From Corynebacterium stercoris (GTDB taxonomy: Bacteria; Actinomycetota; Actinomycetes; Mycobacteriales; Mycobacteriaceae): a stretch of 64,000 nt of DNA. A program made the translations under genes and the position numbers. The notes beneath the pieces are model-generated. The model had not been told where the DNA came from. It did not search any database and was given only the letters and a program-made list of their open reading frames with translations. How positions within the stretch are numbered: position 1 is the stretch's first letter; each line of letters starts with the position of its first letter. Shown here piece after piece: positions 40,738 through 48,585 of this stretch. The DNA lies in the NCBI RefSeq assembly GCF_024160105.1, contig NZ_JAMFTQ010000005.1, positions 62,001 through 126,000 on the forward strand, read 5' to 3'.

Positions 40738-42117
40738 TTAGAACGGCACGGCAGTGTCCCAATACGGGTCATCTTCGTCGGGGCCTTCGGGCCAATACTC
40801 GAATTTCCTGCCGAACTCCTTTTCCAGGGCCTCGAGTTCCTTCCAGCACTCCCAAATGTCGGGGAAGCGCTCATACTTATCGACGGCTGCGTGACACCGC
40901 GCTTCGAATTCGAAATCGTCGGCAAGCTTTTGCCTGCGCTGGGCCAGGGTGGTGACCCACCTCGGTGAAGTGGGCGCGGTGAAGCGATCGAGGATGCCGT
41001 CGGGGCGGGTGGTGGTGTAGGTGCCGTCAGCGAAAAGCCAGACGATGTCGCCGGTAGCTGGATCGGGCAGGTAGAACGCCCGTTTATCGGTTTTGACGTT
41101 GTGGTGTTTCGGGCAGAGGCAGAACAGGTTCGAAGCTGTGGTCGGGCCGCCGTCGTCGAACGGAATTCTGTGGTCGAGTTGGCACTTGACGGCGGGTTTG
41201 TCGCAGTTCGGGTACACACAGTGTCCGTCGCGGGCTTGGACGAACGCCTTGATCGGTGCGGTGGGGGTGTAGGACTCCGTGGTGGCCTCTGCTGCTGCGT
41301 CGAGGTCGACGATCTTGGGCGGGTTGTCCTCCATCAGCTCGTCAAGCGCGGCAGTGCCGGCGGCGTCGGTCCAGCCGAAGTTTGGCAGGTAGTAGGAGGA
41401 GCGATCGTCCTTGGCGGCGAAGACGTTCAGCACGATCTTCGGTGCGGGACCGCCCCTGCCGGTGAGTACCACCTTCGCCGCCTCGGCGAGGGGCAGGTTG
41501 AGAACCTTGGCGACGTCGGTGATGTGGGCCCGCACTTCCTCCAACGTGGCTGCGTCGCTGTTGAACATCATGGATGCCTGCAGCTCGTTGAGTCCGAAGA
41601 AGTCGACCGTGCTCGTAGGCGCCTGGCGTTCCTTCTCCTCCTTGCGCTCTTTCTTGCGGCGGAGGCTGGGAGCCAGCGCAGCGTCGATGCGGCGCAGGCG
41701 CATGTTGAGACGGCGGCGAATCGCGGTTGGGGAGGGCAGTGGTTGCGCCTCTTTGGTGGGGGTGAACATCCCGACGAGGACCTCGTCGAATTCCTGCCAA
41801 ATCTCCGGTTCGTTGAGGTTGAGCAGGACGAGCGCGGTTTCGGAGATCGCGTCGATGCGAGGCATGTCGAGGCGGCGGGTTTCGCCTTGGAGGTCAACCA
41901 GACGAGGGAAGATCTGGAGCGAGTGGTACGCCATAATGCACCCCTCCGCCCAGCGGGTGGAGCGGCCGAGGGCGGTGGCGACGTGGAGGGCTTCCTGCTC
42001 GAGGTCGGCGAGCTCGCACCCCGGCTCGGCGAAGCGGCCGAACACTGCGAACTCGGCATCGCGCATGGCTTGGCCGACCTTGCAGAGGTCGTTGTCGAAT
42101 TCGGTAGTAAAGTGCAC
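40738..42117 (-). CDS. HNH endonuclease with DUF222 (13E12-type) domain, copy 2
   Basis: This is a 459-residue paralog of the gene at 21890. The HNH part reads RDGHCVYPNCDKPA, CQLDHRIPFDDGGPTTASN and LCPKHHNVKTDKRAF, followed by DPATGDIVWLFADGTY as in copy 1. The N-terminal DUF222 half is more diverged and has a Lys/Glu-rich linker (RRKKERKEEKERQ). GTG at 42117 is chosen because AAAGGAGG lies at ideal distance. The frame upstream to 42279 is translated AT-rich leader. The tail is acidic (EGPDEDDPYWD). Confidence 0.9.
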   Translation of the reverse strand: MHFTTEFDNDLCKVGQAMRDAEFAVFGRFAEPGCELADLEQEALHVATALGRSTRWAEGCIMAYHSLQIFPRLVDLQGETRRLDMPRIDAISETALVLLNLNEPEIWQEFDEVLVGMFTPTKEAQPLPSPTAIRRRLNMRLRRIDAALAPSLRRKKERKEEKERQAPTSTVDFFGLNELQASMMFNSDAATLEEVRAHITDVAKVLNLPLAEAAKVVLTGRGGPAPKIVLNVFAAKDDRSSYYLPNFGWTDAAGTAALDELMEDNPPKIVDLDAAAEATTESYTPTAPIKAFVQARDGHCVYPNCDKPAVKCQLDHRIPFDDGGPTTASNLFCLCPKHHNVKTDKRAFYLPDPATGDIVWLFADGTYTTTRPDGILDRFTAPTSPRWVTTLAQRRQKLADDFEFEARCHAAVDKYERFPDIWECWKELEALEKEFGRKFEYWPEGPDEDDPYWDTAVPF

Positions 42118-42153
42118 GGTAACCCTCCTTTCGTCTGTATCGAGTGGTGTCAG

Positions 42154-42169
42154 TAGATAGTGTATTCGA
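42154..42169 (-). promoter_or_regulatory. SOS-box-like motif upstream of HNH/DUF222 gene 2
   Basis: On the minus strand TCGAATACACTATCTA matches TCGAA-N6-TTCGA at 8 of 10 positions. It encloses TACACT (42159-42164), a likely -10, and ends 36 nt before the GTG start. The whole leader 42118-42301 is AT-rich and otherwise empty. Copy 1 has the same kind of box at a similar distance. Confidence 0.35.
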
Positions 42170-42301
42170 ACCGTGAGCCTTTGTAAAGGGGTAAACCAAG
42201 AAAAAGGGATAAGACTTTCGATATATAAGCATCGTATAATGTGAATGGCTTTAGGTCGTGGGTGTGCCGTATGCTGCATGGAGTTTCGTCGTTAAGCGAA
42301 A

Positions 42302-42375
42302 GCCCCTATAGCCCAATTGGCAGAGGCAGCGGACTTAAAATCCGCGCAGTGTCGGTTCGAGTCCGACTGGGGGCA
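42302..42375 (+). tRNA. tRNA-Leu (anticodon TAA), short variable loop
   Basis: A complete 74-nt cloverleaf: acceptor GCCCCTA/TGGGGGC with one wobble pair, discriminator A, anticodon stem GCGGA/TCCGC around CTTAAAA (anticodon TAA), T-arm GTCGG/CCGAC. The variable loop is only about 5 nt (GCAGT), whereas bacterial tRNA-Leu normally has a long class II arm. CCA is not encoded. The crtI coding sequence on the other strand runs into it and stops inside the anticodon loop. Confidence 0.92.
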
Positions 42376-43906
42376 CAGGTCCGGGGGAGCGGTCGCCGCG
42401 CAGGCGTTTGAGCACGTTCTCGGCGGAGATGAGGCACATGGGCACGCCGACGCCCGGCACCGTAGTGGCGCCGGCGTAGTAGAGGTTCTTCAGCTTCCTC
42501 GAGCGGTTTGAACCGCGGAGGAACGCGGACTGGCGCAGGGTGTGTGCAGGTCCGATCGAGCCGCCGGACCAGGCGTGGTAGCGCTCGGCGAAGTCGGCCG
42601 GGCCGAGGGTGCGGCGCACCACGATGCGCTCGGCGAGGTCGTCGATGCCGCACCACTCGCCGATCTGTGCGACGGCGGCGTCGGCGATGCGCTCGACGGC
42701 TTCGGAACCCGCGCCGCGGTACATGTCTCCGTGGCCGAGGGATTCGGCCGCTGCTACCGGAACCAGCACGAACAGGTTCTCGTGACCGGCAGGGGCGGTC
42801 GAGGTGTCGGTCGCGGAGGGCTTTGACACGTAGATCGAGCGAGACGCGCCGAGCGGGCGGGCAGCGGCCGGCGCGTTGAACACCGCGTCGAAGTCGTCCT
42901 CCCAATCTTCGCTGAACAGCAGGTTGTGGTGCTCGAGTTGGGGGAGTCCGCCCTCGACCCCCAGCATCACCAGCACTGTGCCGAGGCCCGGGTCGCGGGG
43001 CGCGAAGTAGGACTCGTCGTAGGTGCGCTTCGACTTCGGCAGCAGGCGCGTCTCGGTGAAGTGCAGGTCGGCGCAGGACACGACGACGTCGGCACGAAGC
43101 TCCTCGCCGCTGCTGAGGCGCACGCCGGTGGCAACGCTGCCGTAGTACGTAATGGCGGTGACGTCGGCGCCGCAGCGGATCTGCGCGCCGTTCGCCACCG
43201 CGAGCCGGTGCAGTGCGTCCATCACAGCGGCGAATCCGCCCTGCGGGTACTGCACGCCCTGGGTGAGGTCGGTGTGGCTCATCAGGTGGTACATCGACGG
43301 CGTGCGCGACGGCCGCGACGACAAAAACACCGCAGGATACGTCAGCATCTGCCGCAGGCGCGTGTCCGCGAAACGCTCCGCCACGAAGCGGTCCAGGGGC
43401 ATGGTGAGGAACTTCGCCAGATCTGCGTACCGGGGGAGCATTCGCTTATCGACGAACGGTTTCACGCTGTCGAAGTTCGTATACAAGAAGCGCTCGACGG
43501 CCATGTCGTAGGTGTCGGCGGCGGAGTCGAGGTAATCGGCGAGGGCTGCTCCGGCGCCCGGCTCGATCGATTCGAACAGTGCCTCGGCGGCGCCGCGGCC
43601 GGAGGGGACGTCGAGAGGTGCGTGGTGCTCGGGGAAGAGCCGATAGGCGGGGGTGAGGTCGACCAAGTCGAGCTCAGCGGCGGTGGAGGTGCCCATGAGC
43701 TCGAAGAAATGGTCGAAGGCGTCGGGCATGAGGTACCAGGACGGGCCGGTGTCGAAGCGGAAACCGTCGACCGTCTCCTCGCCGGCGCGGCCGCCGATGG
43801 TGTCGAGTCGCTCGCACACAGTGACGTCGTAGCCGTCGCGGGCGAGCAGACCTGCGGTGGCGAGTCCCGCAGCTCCGGCGCCGATCACGATCACGGTCTT
43901 AGACAT
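42335..43906 (-). CDS. crtI: Phytoene desaturase
   Basis: This is a 523-residue FAD enzyme that converts phytoene to lycopene in carotenoid synthesis. It has the dinucleotide fold VIVIGAGAAGLATAGLLARD, GGRAGEETVDGFRFDTGPSW, FLSSRPSRTPSMYHLMSH and the C-terminal signature YYAGATTVPGVGVPMCLIS. The last ~14 codons, after DRSPGPVP, are antisense to the tRNA-Leu gene and give the tail PVGLEPTLRGF; the stop is in the tRNA anticodon loop. It overlaps crtB by 8 bp at its 5' end, so the two form an operon. Confidence 0.93.
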   Translation of the reverse strand: MSKTVIVIGAGAAGLATAGLLARDGYDVTVCERLDTIGGRAGEETVDGFRFDTGPSWYLMPDAFDHFFELMGTSTAAELDLVDLTPAYRLFPEHHAPLDVPSGRGAAEALFESIEPGAGAALADYLDSAADTYDMAVERFLYTNFDSVKPFVDKRMLPRYADLAKFLTMPLDRFVAERFADTRLRQMLTYPAVFLSSRPSRTPSMYHLMSHTDLTQGVQYPQGGFAAVMDALHRLAVANGAQIRCGADVTAITYYGSVATGVRLSSGEELRADVVVSCADLHFTETRLLPKSKRTYDESYFAPRDPGLGTVLVMLGVEGGLPQLEHHNLLFSEDWEDDFDAVFNAPAAARPLGASRSIYVSKPSATDTSTAPAGHENLFVLVPVAAAESLGHGDMYRGAGSEAVERIADAAVAQIGEWCGIDDLAERIVVRRTLGPADFAERYHAWSGGSIGPAHTLRQSAFLRGSNRSRKLKNLYYAGATTVPGVGVPMCLISAENVLKRLRGDRSPGPVPPVGLEPTLRGF

Positions 43907-44744
43907 GGGTTCCTTTCCTCGCCACGGCGCGGGCTGTGACTGCGAGCTTGCGGTGGGCGGGCACGCTGATGCGCGTGGTGGCGAGCTCTGCGGCGGGGGT
44001 GCGTTCGGCGGTGTCGGTCAGTTCGGCGAAGAGTGCGGCGGCCGCTGCGACACCGGCGCGCGCAGAACGCGGCAGCAGGGGGATGGCACTGTCTGCCTGC
44101 GCGAGTTCCGCGCGGATCTCGGCGACGACGGCGTCCTTGGTGGCGTCGTCGAGATCGTAGTAGCGGCGGCCGAGGGTGTCGCGGTCCTCGCCGTAGTCGC
44201 GCAGGAAGTTGATCTTCTGGAACGCGGAGCCGAGAGCGCGGGCGCCTGCTTCCATCTCGGCGCGGTCGGCGGGGGAGGTGTCTCGGCCTGTGAGGAAGAT
44301 CCCCAGGCAGAGCAGGCCAATCACCTCGGCGGAGCCGTACACGTAGGCCTCGAGCTCGTCCGCGGCGTAGTCGGTGTGGGTGAGGTCGCGGCGCATCGTC
44401 GTAAAGAATGCCCGCACATGTTCCTGGTCGAACCCGCAGCGCCGCGCGGTGGCCGCGTAGGCGTGGAGGACTGGATCGGTGTGGAAGCGCTGCGCCGGCG
44501 CGGCGAGCACCTGCGCCTCGTACGCGCCGAGCGCGTCGGCGGGGTTGACGCCTGCGGCTGAGGCGGTGCCGTCCACGATCTCGTCCGCGATGCGGACCAT
44601 CGCGTACAGGTTGGCGATGTCGCGCCGGACTCGCGGCGCGAGGAACTTCGACGCCAGCGAGAAGCTGGTGGAGTACCCCGCGATCACTTGAGCGGCCGCG
44701 TGGTCGCACATGCGATCGTAGCGCTGCAGGTAGTCGGCGGTCAC
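43899..44744 (-). CDS. crtB: Phytoene synthase
   Basis: This is a 281-residue squalene/phytoene synthase that condenses two geranylgeranyl diphosphates. It has YSTSFSLASKFL, the first Asp-rich motif DEIVD, AYVYGSAEVIG, and the second motif LRDYGED with QKINFL before it. The GTG start at 44744 lacks a strong ribosome site; later starts are possible. The gene overlaps crtI by 8 bp. No crtE or crtEb/YeYf gene is visible nearby, so the prenyl precursor and later steps must be supplied from elsewhere. Confidence 0.93.
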   Translation of the reverse strand: MTADYLQRYDRMCDHAAAQVIAGYSTSFSLASKFLAPRVRRDIANLYAMVRIADEIVDGTASAAGVNPADALGAYEAQVLAAPAQRFHTDPVLHAYAATARRCGFDQEHVRAFFTTMRRDLTHTDYAADELEAYVYGSAEVIGLLCLGIFLTGRDTSPADRAEMEAGARALGSAFQKINFLRDYGEDRDTLGRRYYDLDDATKDAVVAEIRAELAQADSAIPLLPRSARAGVAAAAALFAELTDTAERTPAAELATTRISVPAHRKLAVTARAVARKGTHV

Positions 44745-44810
44745 TGGGCTACTTACATCGAGCCGGCGGCGATGGTGCGGGGCAGACCTGGGAATTGCAT
44801 ACGGACGAAC

Positions 44811-45998
44811 CTACATGCTGCTGCGCACTTCCTGGTAACTTTCCAAGGCGCGTTTGCGGGATTCTTTCACGTCCACCATCGGCTCCGGGTAGAGCGGCGT
44901 GAACGCCTCCGGCACCCAGCGCTGCACGTACGAGCCGCCCGGATCGAACTTCTCCTGCTGCAGCAGCGGGTTGAAGATGCGGAAGTAGGGCGCTGCGTCG
45001 TCGCCCGAGCCTGCGACCCACTGCCAGTTGAAGGGGTTGGAGGCGACGTCGGCGTCGACAAGCGTGTCCCAGAACCACTCCTCGCCGTGGCGCCAGTGGA
45101 TGCCCAGGTTCTTGGTCAGCCAGCTCGCCGCGACCATGCGCACGCGGTTGTGCATGGTGCCGGTGGCCCACAGCTCACGCATGCCGGCATCCACCAGCGG
45201 CACGCCGGTCTCGCCGCGCTGCCATAATGCCAGGTCGGCGAGGTGGTCGGTGTCGCCGGCCCAGGACCACTCGAAGCGGTCGAATTGCTCGCGGACGTTG
45301 CGCGTCGTCATGTCCGGCACGTGGAAGTAGCGGTGCCAGGCAAAATCGCGCCAGATCACCTGCCGCAGCATCGCCCACACGCCGGGGGCGTCGAGGGCGG
45401 ACGCCTCGGCCCAGATGTAGCCGGGCGAGATCTCGCCGAAGCGCAGATGGGGGCTGAGCCCGGTGGTGGAATGGCCGCTCAAGTCGTCATTGTCGTACCC
45501 GCCGCCGTCCGCCAGGTGCTCCAAGAAATTGTGGAAACGCTCCAGCGCCGCGTCCTCACCTGGGGTGCAGTGCGTGGCGAGCGTATCGGAAGCCCAGAAC
45601 GGCTCCGGCTCTGCGGCGCGGTCCGAAAACTCCGCGGTGTCGATGTCCAGCGGGGTGATATCGGGTGCGGGAAGCGGCTGCGGGGGAGCGTCGGATAGCG
45701 CTGCCTGCACCGCTTTCGAAAACGGCGTGAACACTTTGTAGGGCTTGCCCGCCCAGGGCTCGGTGAGCAGGAACCCGGGGTGGCTGGTGGCGCCGGTTGC
45801 CTCCTTGACCTGCGCGTCGACGTCCGTGAGGTGGTAGCGGCGGTTCCACGTCACCTCCGCGCCCAGCTCGGCGGCGATGCGCGGCACGATCTCCCGCGGG
45901 TCGCCCGTCGCGCGGATCAGCGGGAGCTTTCCGCTTAACGACGCTTCACTTCTTCCCCTCCACCAGCGCGCAGCCGCCCCCAGCGGCCGGCCGACGGT
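44811..45998 (-). pseudogene. phr: N-terminally truncated deoxyribodipyrimidine photolyase
   Basis: The FAD-binding half is intact: TGLSPHLRFGEISPG, VIWRDFAWHRYFHVPDM, WATGTMHNRVRMVAASWLTK, DADVASNPFNWQW and DDAAPYFRIFNP. The open frame reaches back to RPLGAAARWW and LIRATGDPREIVPR, which are mid-domain photolyase sequence. An in-frame TAA (45999-46001) precedes this directly. The first ~60 residues, including the WFRxDLR strand, are missing and no proper start exists; GTG 45887 gives a 358-residue fragment. The gene lies behind crtBI's promoter end as in light-induced carotenoid/photolyase clusters. I call it a pseudogene; a fragment may still be expressed. Confidence 0.7.
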
Positions 45999-46015
45999 TT
46001 AGAGGGTGGGGCGGG

Positions 46016-46978
46016 TCATCTGTCCGTGTCTACCACGTGAATCTCAACTGGCACGGTGCGCAGGCGATACACGCCGGGGGTCGCGTCGAAGGTGGCGACG
46101 AGTTCGTCGATGAGCTTCCGGGATGCGGGCAGCTGCACGTGTGACTCGGTCGCCTCGAACGTCGCGTCGGGGCTGATGCGAAGCCACGTCTCACCGCGCA
46201 CGAGGGCGAAGGAATGCCCGCGCCCGAGGCGGAACCGAGCCGCGCGCAGCAGCGCCTGGGCCGCGAGCGGGTCGAGGTCGATGCGCCCGCTCGGGTCCAC
46301 GTCGAGCAGCTTGGCTTGCGCCGCGCTTACCGACGATCCGTCCCTCAGCGTGCCCTCCTTCACCCGCGCTCGGACCTCCGGGATAGCGAGGATGTCGGCG
46401 CGCGCCGGGTCAGTGATGCCGAGCGGAACGAAATCTCCGAGGACGCCAGTGAACTTCATGGGGTCCCAGCTCAGCGCGGCGTCGAGCTCGCGCAGGGTCA
46501 ACCCGACGGCGTAGGTGAAGCGCACCATGCCGGTGGGGGTGTCGATAACGCCGAGGATCGGGTCGGTGACGAAGGTAAAGGCCTGAATCTCGGCGTCGTC
46601 AAGCACTGCCTCCTTCAAGCGCATGTGGTGGCCGGGCGCGATCTCGTTGCCGGTGCGGCGCACGAGCTTGACCATGGCGGCGAGCTGCTCGGCGGGCCAC
46701 GCATAGGGAACAGGGGTGTCCGCCGGGACGCGCAGCGTGAGCTCCGTCTGCGTGCCAGCGACCGGCACCGTGGAGTTCACGCGGGAGAAGCCGAACGTGG
46801 TGTAGAGGAGGTGGGGGAGCGGCTCGTCGACGTGGTGGGCGTGCACCTCGAACTCGTCGAACCGGAAGATGAAGGGGTCCGTGGAAGCCACGAACTGGGA
46901 GAGGTGTTCGCGCACGGCATCCCCACCCACGCGCGGGCCGCGCCGCAGGCGGGAGGCGTAACCACTGAGCCACCGCAT
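46016..46978 (-). CDS. Suppressor-of-fused (SUFU) domain protein
   Basis: This is a 320-residue soluble protein. Its first ~170 residues fit the SUFU fold (FEVHAHHVDEPLPHLLYTTF, GFSRVNSTVPVAGTQTELTL, then WPAEQLAAMVKLVRRTGN and PGHHMRLKEA). The remainder (RDGSSVSAAQAKLLDVDPSG and onward) is a second alpha/beta part. Bacterial SUFU proteins are often immunity proteins of polymorphic toxins, but no toxin is adjacent. The ATG at 46978 has TACATT 7 nt upstream. The stop lies 17 bp from the photolyase break. Confidence 0.75.
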   Translation of the reverse strand: MRWLSGYASRLRRGPRVGGDAVREHLSQFVASTDPFIFRFDEFEVHAHHVDEPLPHLLYTTFGFSRVNSTVPVAGTQTELTLRVPADTPVPYAWPAEQLAAMVKLVRRTGNEIAPGHHMRLKEAVLDDAEIQAFTFVTDPILGVIDTPTGMVRFTYAVGLTLRELDAALSWDPMKFTGVLGDFVPLGITDPARADILAIPEVRARVKEGTLRDGSSVSAAQAKLLDVDPSGRIDLDPLAAQALLRAARFRLGRGHSFALVRGETWLRISPDATFEATESHVQLPASRKLIDELVATFDATPGVYRLRTVPVEIHVVDTDR

Positions 46979-46985
46979 GCCCCAC

Positions 46986-46991
46986 AATGTA
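46986..46991 (-). promoter_or_regulatory. Putative leaderless -10 (TACATT) for the SUFU gene
   Basis: TACATT, 7 nt (GTGGGGC), then ATG at 46978. Confidence 0.4.
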
Positions 46992-47025
46992 CCGCAGCAA
47001 CGAATCGAACCATTTTCAAATTAAT

Positions 47026-47054
47026 GGGAACTAAACGGGGGGAAGGTACGTTGG
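47026..47054 (+). promoter_or_regulatory. ECF-sigma (SigH/SigE-like) promoter for the Bax-inhibitor gene
   Basis: GGGAAC (47026-47031), a 17-nt spacer, then CGTTGG (47049-47054). This fits the actinobacterial SigH/SigE type GGGAAY-N16-19-YGTT. A perfect palindrome GTGTATACAC (47060-47069) sits at the expected start site. Confidence 0.5.
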
Positions 47055-47098
47055 AACCGGTGTATACACACTCCGACATTGAAAGGAACTAGGGCAAC

Positions 47099-47938
47099 GT
47101 GAGAAGCAATAACCCTGTTTTGAAGAATTTGCCGGGAGCCGACAACCAAGCCGTCCGGATGCCCCAGGGCTACGGTTACCAGCAGCCTGGCTTTGAGCAG
47201 GGCTACGGTGCGCCGATGGCACCGCCGCACGGTGCTCAGGTTTCGCGCCCGATGACTATCGACGATGTGACTGCGAAGACCGGCATTACCCTGGCCGTGA
47301 TCATCGTGTCCGCGATCGTCTCCTTCATGATGTGGGCCGGCGGCGTCCAGCCGGTCGCCGCCATCCTGACTTTCGGCGGCGCCATCGCGGCGTTCATCAC
47401 CGTGCTGGTCCACTCCTTCGGCAAGAAGTTCGGCTCGCCGACCGTAACCCTCCTCTACGCCGTGTTCGAGGGCCTGTTCCTCGGCGGCTTCTCCTTCGCC
47501 GTCACCGGCGCGTTCACCGTGGGCGGCGCCGATGCCGGCGCGATGATCGGCCAGGCCATCCTGGGCACCATCGGCGTCTTCGTCGGCATGCTGGTTGTCT
47601 ACCGCACCGGCGCGATCCGCGTCACTGCGCGTTTCAACCGCATCCTCACCGGCATGATTTTCGGCGTCTTCTTCATGGCGCTCGGCAACTTCCTGCTGTA
47701 CCTGTTCACCGGCATGTCCCCGCTGCGCGGCGGCGGCACCATGGGCATCATCTTCGGTGTCGTCTGCATCGTGCTCGCAGCGCTCGCGTTCCTGCAGGAC
47801 TTCGATCTGGCAGACAAGCTGGTGCGCACCAACGCGCCGCAGGAGGCCGCGTGGGGCGTCGCCCTCGGATTGGCCGTGACCCTGGTGTGGCTCTACACCG
47901 AGATCCTGCGCCTGCTGTCCTACGTCAGCGACCGCTAG
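47099..47938 (+). CDS. Bax inhibitor-1/YccA-like membrane protein
   Basis: This 279-residue protein has a Gly/Tyr/Gln-rich cytoplasmic N-terminus (MPQGYGYQQPGFEQGYGAP) and seven membrane segments of the BI-1 type, with FEGLFLGGFSF, FNRILTGMIFGVFFMALGNF and the end block APQEAAWGVALGLAVTLVWL. The actinobacterial members have this long N-terminal tail. The family is linked to Ca2+/H+ leak and stress tolerance, without a settled role in bacteria. GTG start with GAAAGGA upstream. The upstream GGGAAC-N17-CGTT suggests stress-sigma control. Confidence 0.88.
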   Translation: MRSNNPVLKNLPGADNQAVRMPQGYGYQQPGFEQGYGAPMAPPHGAQVSRPMTIDDVTAKTGITLAVIIVSAIVSFMMWAGGVQPVAAILTFGGAIAAFITVLVHSFGKKFGSPTVTLLYAVFEGLFLGGFSFAVTGAFTVGGADAGAMIGQAILGTIGVFVGMLVVYRTGAIRVTARFNRILTGMIFGVFFMALGNFLLYLFTGMSPLRGGGTMGIIFGVVCIVLAALAFLQDFDLADKLVRTNAPQEAAWGVALGLAVTLVWLYTEILRLLSYVSDR

Positions 47939-47954
47939 AAACGATCGTCGAAAA

Positions 47955-47981
47955 AATGCCCCGCACAATTGCGGGGCATTT
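47955..47981. terminator. Intrinsic bidirectional terminator
   Basis: AATGCCCCGC and GCGGGGCATT form a perfect 10-bp stem around ACAATT. It is flanked by an A-run on the left and T-residues on the right, so it can stop transcription from both the Bax-inhibitor gene and the convergent lipoprotein gene. Confidence 0.85.
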
Positions 47982-47998
47982 CTCATGAACTGAGCGGA

Positions 47999-48541
47999 TT
48001 AGTAGTTCGACTCCGGGTTGATGGAGTTGCCGTCGACCGAGATCACGGTGAAGACCAGCTTGCCGTCAACCTCCTGCGGGGAGCCCAGGGTCACCTGCGC
48101 ACCCTCGACAACGCGGTCGGGGTTCACGGTGATGCGGGTAGCGGTACCCTTTGCGCCGTTGGCATCCCAGGAATCCCAGACGATGTCCTCGAGGCGCTCC
48201 TTGCCGCCCTTGCAGTCCAGGTTCAGGGAGGTCGGGCGCTCCAAGCCGAGGTCGCCGCAGTTGTTCAGCAGCGGGGTGCCGTCGGCAGCCTGCTGGGCGG
48301 TCGCGGTCGCGGATGCCGTGTTGGATGCCCGGACAGCGGACGCCTCGGCAACGTTGGTGGCGGAAGCAGCAGCGGTCGCGCCCGTCTTGCCGGAAGAGGC
48401 GAGGGAATCCGGGTTCTGGCTCGTGGCGGTGTCGATCTTCTGGTCGGAGTCGATCTGGTGCGGCGGGGAGCACGCTGCGATGGCCAGTGTTGCGAGCGCC
48501 GCGATGGCGGCGGAGGCTTTGCGTGCGTGGGAGGAGGTCAC
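47999..48541 (-). CDS. Putative lipoprotein (180 aa)
   Basis: This is a 180-residue secreted protein. It has a signal peptide with lipobox (ALATLAIAACSPP), then a low-complexity Ala/Thr/Ser linker (residues ~30-80), then a compact C-terminal domain with two Cys (NNCGDLGLERPTSLNLDCKG) and VWDSWDANGAKGTATRITVN. The family is unknown. GTG start at 48541 with GAAGGA upstream. It is separated from greA by 44 bp on the same strand. Confidence 0.7.
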   Translation of the reverse strand: MTSSHARKASAAIAALATLAIAACSPPHQIDSDQKIDTATSQNPDSLASSGKTGATAAASATNVAEASAVRASNTASATATAQQAADGTPLLNNCGDLGLERPTSLNLDCKGGKERLEDIVWDSWDANGAKGTATRITVNPDRVVEGAQVTLGSPQEVDGKLVFTVISVDGNSINPESNY

Positions 48542-48585
48542 GGGTTTACATCCTTCAATCGTCGATACGTGCAAAATGAGCGGGG

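Noticed and set aside
21890-42117. HNH/DUF222 genes as parts of homing introns, inteins or a prophage
   Set aside because: Both are free-standing with their own promoters, and no phage structural, integrase or transposase genes lie nearby.
42118-42279. N-terminal extension of the second HNH/DUF222 protein
   Set aside because: The segment is AT-rich leader with a hydrophobic, unrelated translation, and a strong AAAGGAGG points to GTG 42117.
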